Of a DNA stretch of 27,856 nucleotides, positions 22,585 to 27,856 are shown in pieces; position 1 is the first letter of the stretch, and each line of letters starts with the position of its first letter. Location: NCBI GenBank assembly GCA_963629395.1, contig CAVGIV010000035.1, positions 1 through 27,856 of the forward strand. The letters run 5' to 3'. Position numbers and translations under genes: made by a program. This stretch comes from CAG-791 sp963629395 (GTDB taxonomy: Bacteria; Bacillota; Clostridia; Lachnospirales; Lachnospiraceae). The notes under the pieces are model-generated. The model was given only the letters and a program-made list of their open reading frames with translations. It searched no databases and was not told the origin of the DNA.

Positions 22585-23212
22585 GGAGAATCTTCTTTTG
22601 TATGCGGTTACAGACCGCCACTGGCTGGATGGACGTGACCTGCAGGAGGTTGTTAAGGAGAGTCTGGACGGAGGAGCAACCTTTGTGCAGCTCCGGGAAA
22701 AAAATCTGGACGACGAGCATTTTCTGGAGGAGGCCAGACAATTGAAGCGCCTTTGCCAGGATTATCACGTACCGTTTGTGATCAATGACAACGTGGATAT
22801 CTGTATGCAAATCGATGCAGACGGCGTTCATGTGGGACAGAGCGATATGGAGGCCGGTGATGTTCGTGCCAAGCTTGGACCGGACAAGATCATTGGTGTG
22901 TCAGTGTGTACGGTTGAACAGGCGATTCTTGCAGAAAAGCGCGGAGCGGATTACCTGGGGGTGGGAGCAGTATTTCCTACCGGCTCGAAGGATGATGCAA
23001 CACCGGTTTCCAGGGAAACGCTGCAGGAAATCTGCCGGGCAGTACGTATTCCGGTGATCGCCATCGGCGGAATTACACAGCAGAATGTGCAGGAGCTTGC
23101 CGGAAGCGGAATCTGCGGTATTGCAGTGATCAGTGCCATTTATGCGCAGAAGAATATCCGCCGGGCTGCTGCTGATCTGAAGAGCGCCGCACAGAAAATG
23201 GTGAATGCATGA
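22571..23212 (+). CDS. thiE: Thiamine-phosphate synthase
   Basis: The enzyme joins HMP pyrophosphate and thiazole phosphate to give thiamine monophosphate. The 213-residue TIM barrel shows the family segments LYAVTDRHWL (10-19), TFVQLREKNLDD (37-48), VPFVINDNVDI (67-77), DADGVHVGQSDM (82-93), YLGVGAVFPTGSK (128-140) and IPVIAIGGI (160-168). The ATG at 22571 lies inside the end of thiM (14-bp overlap) behind AAGGGGG. An upstream in-frame start (22457) deep inside thiM has no support. Its stop overlaps the ATG of the HAD gene by 4 bp, so thiM, thiE and the HAD gene are tightly coupled. Confidence 0.96.
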   Translation: MKCDKENLLLYAVTDRHWLDGRDLQEVVKESLDGGATFVQLREKNLDDEHFLEEARQLKRLCQDYHVPFVINDNVDICMQIDADGVHVGQSDMEAGDVRAKLGPDKIIGVSVCTVEQAILAEKRGADYLGVGAVFPTGSKDDATPVSRETLQEICRAVRIPVIAIGGITQQNVQELAGSGICGIAVISAIYAQKNIRRAAADLKSAAQKMVNA

Positions 23213-23883
23213 TTCGGGGGGCCGTATTTGATGTGGATGGTGTCCTTTTGGATTCCATGCAGATCTGGAATGATCTGGGAGCAAGGTATCTGCAAAAGCG
23301 GGGGATTGTGCCGGAAGATGGCCTGAATGAAATCCTTTTCTCCATGAGCATGGAGCAGGGGGCGGACTATTTGAAAGAAGCCTATTCGTTGCCGGATGCG
23401 CAGGAGAAAATCGTACAAGGCATCGGGGAGATGTTACGCGATTTTTATTACTATGAGGTTATGACAAAGCCGGGAGTAATGGAAGTGCTTTGCTTTTTAA
23501 AAGAAAACCGGGTTGCAATGGCTCTGGCAACCTCTAGCCCCAGAGAGCATATTGTGAGGGCTTTGAAACGAAATGGAGTGTGGGACTTTTTTACACCAAA
23601 TCTTTTTACGACCGGAGAGCTGGGTATCAGCAAGCATCAGCCGGATATCTACTATAAAGCTGCTGCGGCACTGGGTACAACGCCGCAGGAGACACTGGTT
23701 TTCGAGGATTCCCTTTATGCGCTGATTACTGCACAGCGCGACGGGTTCCTTCCTGTCGGCGTGTATGATGCCTGCGGGGAAAAAAATCAGGAAGAAATGA
23801 AAAAGGCAGCGAGGCTTTACCTTAAGGATTTACACGAATTGAAAGTGCATTGGGAAGAGCTGCAGGCAGAGAGTTTACGCTGA
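23209..23883 (+). CDS. HAD-superfamily phosphatase embedded in the thiamine operon
   Basis: This 224-residue cytoplasmic hydrolase is of the beta-phosphoglucomutase/phosphatase-like HAD type. All four HAD motifs are visible: FDVDGVLLDS with the nucleophile D8 and D10, ATSS (motif II), the lysine of SKHQPD (motif III) and VFEDSLYAL (motif IV). A helical cap lies between motifs I and II. Its ATG overlaps the thiE stop (ATGA), so it is translationally coupled to thiamine phosphate synthesis and under the same riboswitch. A plausible job is dephosphorylating thiamine monophosphate or a pyrimidine phosphate intermediate, because no thiL-type kinase is in the operon. The substrate cannot be told from sequence; a house-cleaning phosphatase is the main alternative. 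Confidence 0.88.
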   Translation: MIRGAVFDVDGVLLDSMQIWNDLGARYLQKRGIVPEDGLNEILFSMSMEQGADYLKEAYSLPDAQEKIVQGIGEMLRDFYYYEVMTKPGVMEVLCFLKENRVAMALATSSPREHIVRALKRNGVWDFFTPNLFTTGELGISKHQPDIYYKAAAALGTTPQETLVFEDSLYALITAQRDGFLPVGVYDACGEKNQEEMKKAARLYLKDLHELKVHWEELQAESLR

Positions 23884-23905
23884 AACAGCCATGCCTGTTC
23901 GCGCA

Positions 23906-23946
23906 AACGCGTAGCCGCTGTCCGGGATTTTTACAGTAATAGTTAC
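23906..23946 (+). repeat. Truncated right end of the asymmetric repeat
   Basis: GCCGCTGTCCGGGATTTTTA followed by CAGTAATAGTTAC (23914-23946) matches the right end at 21713-21739. The outermost TAATAGTTAC makes a 9-bp inverted match to the left-end GTAACTATT. The rest of the element is missing. It splits the HAD gene from thiD, widening an otherwise overlapping operon to a 96-bp gap. Confidence 0.8.
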
Positions 23947-23979
23947 GATTTGACAGCATCTGCAAAGGAAGGACGAGGA

Positions 23980-24801
23980 ATGAGAACAGCATTGACAATC
24001 GCGGGAAGCGATTCCAGCGGAGGGGCCGGCATCCAGGCGGATATTAAGACGATGCTTGCCAACGGCGTGTATGCCATGAGCGCCATTACAGCCCTGACGG
24101 CGCAGAACACGACCGGAGTCTCTGCGATCTTTCAAGTGATGCCGGAGTTTCTGGGACAGGAACTGGACAGCGTCTTTACTGATATTGAGCCGGATGCTGT
24201 CAAGATCGGAATGGTTTCAGAGGCGGATTTGATTCTTGTGATTGCAGAGAAACTAAGGCAGTATCAGGCTCCAAATATTGTGGTGGATCCGGTCATGGTG
24301 GCCACAAGCGGAGCACGTCTCATTCATGCGGACGCGGTAGAGACCCTGAAGAGAGAGCTCTTTCCTATGGCATCGCTGCTGACACCCAACATTCCGGAGG
24401 CAGAGGCTTTGTCCGGCTGCACCATTGCATCGGCAGAGGAGATGATAGCAGCGGCTCGCTGTATTAATGAAAACTACGGCTGTGCGGTCTTATGCAAAGG
24501 CGGCCATAGCTGCAACGATGCAAATGATCTTTTGTATTGGAATGGTTCCTATCGCTGGTTTAGTGGCAGACGGATCGATAATCCCAATACCCATGGGACC
24601 GGCTGCACGCTTTCGAGTGCCATCGCTTCCAATCTTGCCAAAGGATACCCGCTGGAGCTGGCGGTGGAGCGGGCCAAAGAGTATGTCTCCGGAGCACTGG
24701 AAGCGATGCTGGATCTGGGCAAAGGGAGCGGACCTATGGATCATGGATTTGCCATTAAAAATGAATTTACAGTAACAGATACACCAAAAATTACGCTTTA
24801 A
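23980..24801 (+). CDS. thiD: Hydroxymethylpyrimidine/phosphomethylpyrimidine kinase
   Basis: The enzyme phosphorylates HMP twice to HMP pyrophosphate, the pyrimidine donor for ThiE. The 273-residue ribokinase-fold protein opens with TIAGSDSSGGAGIQADIKTM (6-25). VVDPVMVATSG (101-111) and LLTPNIPEAEAL (133-144) follow, and NTHGTGCTLSSAIAS with Cys209 is the anion hole. The ATG at 23980 sits behind AAGGAAGGACGAGGA. It is the last gene of the riboswitch operon, although a repeat fragment lies just before it. The final residues, FTVTDTPKITL, are partly read from a solo repeat end (24766-24782), so the native C-terminus appears altered. Confidence 0.95.
   Translation: MRTALTIAGSDSSGGAGIQADIKTMLANGVYAMSAITALTAQNTTGVSAIFQVMPEFLGQELDSVFTDIEPDAVKIGMVSEADLILVIAEKLRQYQAPNIVVDPVMVATSGARLIHADAVETLKRELFPMASLLTPNIPEAEALSGCTIASAEEMIAAARCINENYGCAVLCKGGHSCNDANDLLYWNGSYRWFSGRRIDNPNTHGTGCTLSSAIASNLAKGYPLELAVERAKEYVSGALEAMLDLGKGSGPMDHGFAIKNEFTVTDTPKITL
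24766..24782 (+). repeat. Solo repeat end within the 3' end of thiD
   Basis: TTTACAGTAACAGATAC is identical over 17 bp to the right end of the element before thiM (21729-21745). No other part of the element is visible nearby. It is read in frame near the C-terminus of ThiD. Confidence 0.65.
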
Positions 24802-24847
24802 AATTGTTATTTTCGCACAGGATGTATAAGAAAGAGCAAGAAGAGGG

Positions 24848-24876
24848 TGGGCGAACTATCAGAAATACGGTATACT
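24848..24876 (+). promoter_or_regulatory. Candidate promoter of ppdK
   Basis: TATACT (24871-24876) is a good -10, about 50 bp before the ppdK start. The sequence 17 bp upstream (TGGGCG, 24848-24853) matches the -35 poorly. A 126-bp gap separates thiD from ppdK, with no clear terminator, so read-through from the thi operon is possible. Confidence 0.4.
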
Positions 24877-24927
24877 GATTTCACATAATGAAACGTCAGC
24901 CGCAGAGGCTGCAGTTTGGAGGTAAAA

Positions 24928-27549
<2,622 letters not shown>

Positions 27550-27576
27550 ACAATTATTTCTACCAGCGAAAATGAA

Positions 27577-27616
27577 ATGATGCCAGGGGCAACAGTACTG
27601 TTGCCCCTGGCATCAT
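27577..27616. terminator. Perfect 40-bp palindrome after ppdK
   Basis: The arms ATGATGCCAGGGGCAACAGT (27577-27596) and their exact complement (27597-27616) meet with no spacer. In RNA this gives a very stable hairpin. There is no T-run directly after it, so it may work as a 3' stabiliser of the ppdK message, or as the first half of a tandem terminator. Confidence 0.75.
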
Positions 27617-27621
27617 GTGTG

Positions 27622-27659
27622 CGGTGAGGATGCTCGTCATCCTCACCGTATTCTTTTAT
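27622..27659 (+). terminator. Second hairpin after ppdK, likely terminator
   Basis: A perfect 11-bp stem, CGGTGAGGATG (27622-27632) with CATCCTCACCG (27638-27648), is followed by TATTCTTTTATC. It lies 6 nt after the 40-bp palindrome. Its minus-strand sequence is also readable as codons of a degraded ORF. Confidence 0.65.
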
Positions 27660-27710
27660 CTCCACGCGGGCTTTTCCTTTTCGCCCCACAATAGCACCGA
27701 TAATGGCTTG

Positions 27711-27854
27711 CTAATAATCCTTGCTTAGCAGAAAATCCGCCAGATGCACGATCCTGACACCGTTGATGTTGCCTGTGGCCAGTTCGTCCATCGTCACCAC
27801 ATATAGCGTAGCTGGATCACATGGTCTGCCGCAATGCCGCTGCAGAGCAGGTCG
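27711..27854 (-). pseudogene. 3' fragment of an unrecognised minus-strand gene, probably decayed
   Basis: Read from the right edge, the minus strand encodes 47 residues ending LYVVTMDELATGNINGVRIV...ADFLLSKDY and a TAG at 27711-27713. In the same frame, past the TAG, it continues for over 30 codons (QAIIGAIVGRKGKARVEIKE...) into the ppdK terminators. The neighbouring frame at the edge reads DDLLCSGIAADHVIQLRYMW before a stop. This looks like one coding region broken by a frameshift and an in-frame stop. I do not recognise the family, and the window ends too soon to tell decay from a simple gene end. Confidence 0.4.
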
Positions 27855-27856
27855 TC

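Overview
The window looks like a chromosomal segment of a low-GC-phylum Gram-positive anaerobe, most likely a Lachnospiraceae-type member of the Clostridia. The evidence is Shine-Dalgarno sites of the AGGAGG type on most genes, pyruvate phosphate dikinase, RnfC/RnfD-type proteins, a TPP-riboswitch-controlled thiamine salvage operon and a clostridial-style 6S RNA candidate. The species cannot be read from the sequence. All main genes lie on the plus strand; the exceptions are the first repressor gene and a broken ORF at the right edge.

Layout. 1-1073: a short repeat, then a divergent pair of small helix-turn-helix genes with two 17-bp palindromic operators between them, ending in a hairpin/U-tract terminator. 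1074-7211: rnfC-like and rnfD-like genes (overlapping by 4 bp, with no other Rnf subunit), threonine synthase, and a long aminopeptidase P. 7212-7521: a well-formed promoter, a structured RNA I read as 6S RNA, and its terminator. 7522-13207: a polytopic GT-C-like membrane protein, an ADP-ribosylglycohydrolase-family enzyme and a 964-residue secreted, membrane-anchored protein with InlB-type repeats. 13325-20065: pheS, pheT, a second polytopic membrane protein, and an M18 aminopeptidase. 20084-21193: queA. 21194-24801: a TPP riboswitch with its terminator, then thiM, thiE, a HAD phosphatase and thiD. 24928-27549: ppdK, followed by two back-to-back hairpins. The right edge holds remnants of a minus-strand coding region.

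The least ordinary signal is a family of small dispersed repeats whose ends read GTAACTATTCAGAGCC or GTAACTATTACTGTAAAAA. One copy (21149-21301) is a complete MITE-like unit with inverted ends. Another (21551-21745) sits between the TPP riboswitch terminator and thiM and carries its own strong hairpin followed by a T-run. Solo ends or fragments lie at 1-59, 9049-9096, 13289-13302, 23906-23946 and 24766-24782. Three of them are read as the C-terminal codons of real genes (the GT-C protein, QueA, ThiD).

Functional links: the thiamine genes form a salvage route from HMP and hydroxyethylthiazole to thiamine phosphate; the HAD gene overlaps thiE and may supply the missing dephosphorylation step. 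The rnfC/rnfD pair lacks the subunits of a normal Rnf pump, so it may be an orphan electron-transfer module. Its translation start lies inside a terminator hairpin whose left arm would be missing from transcripts started at the local promoter.
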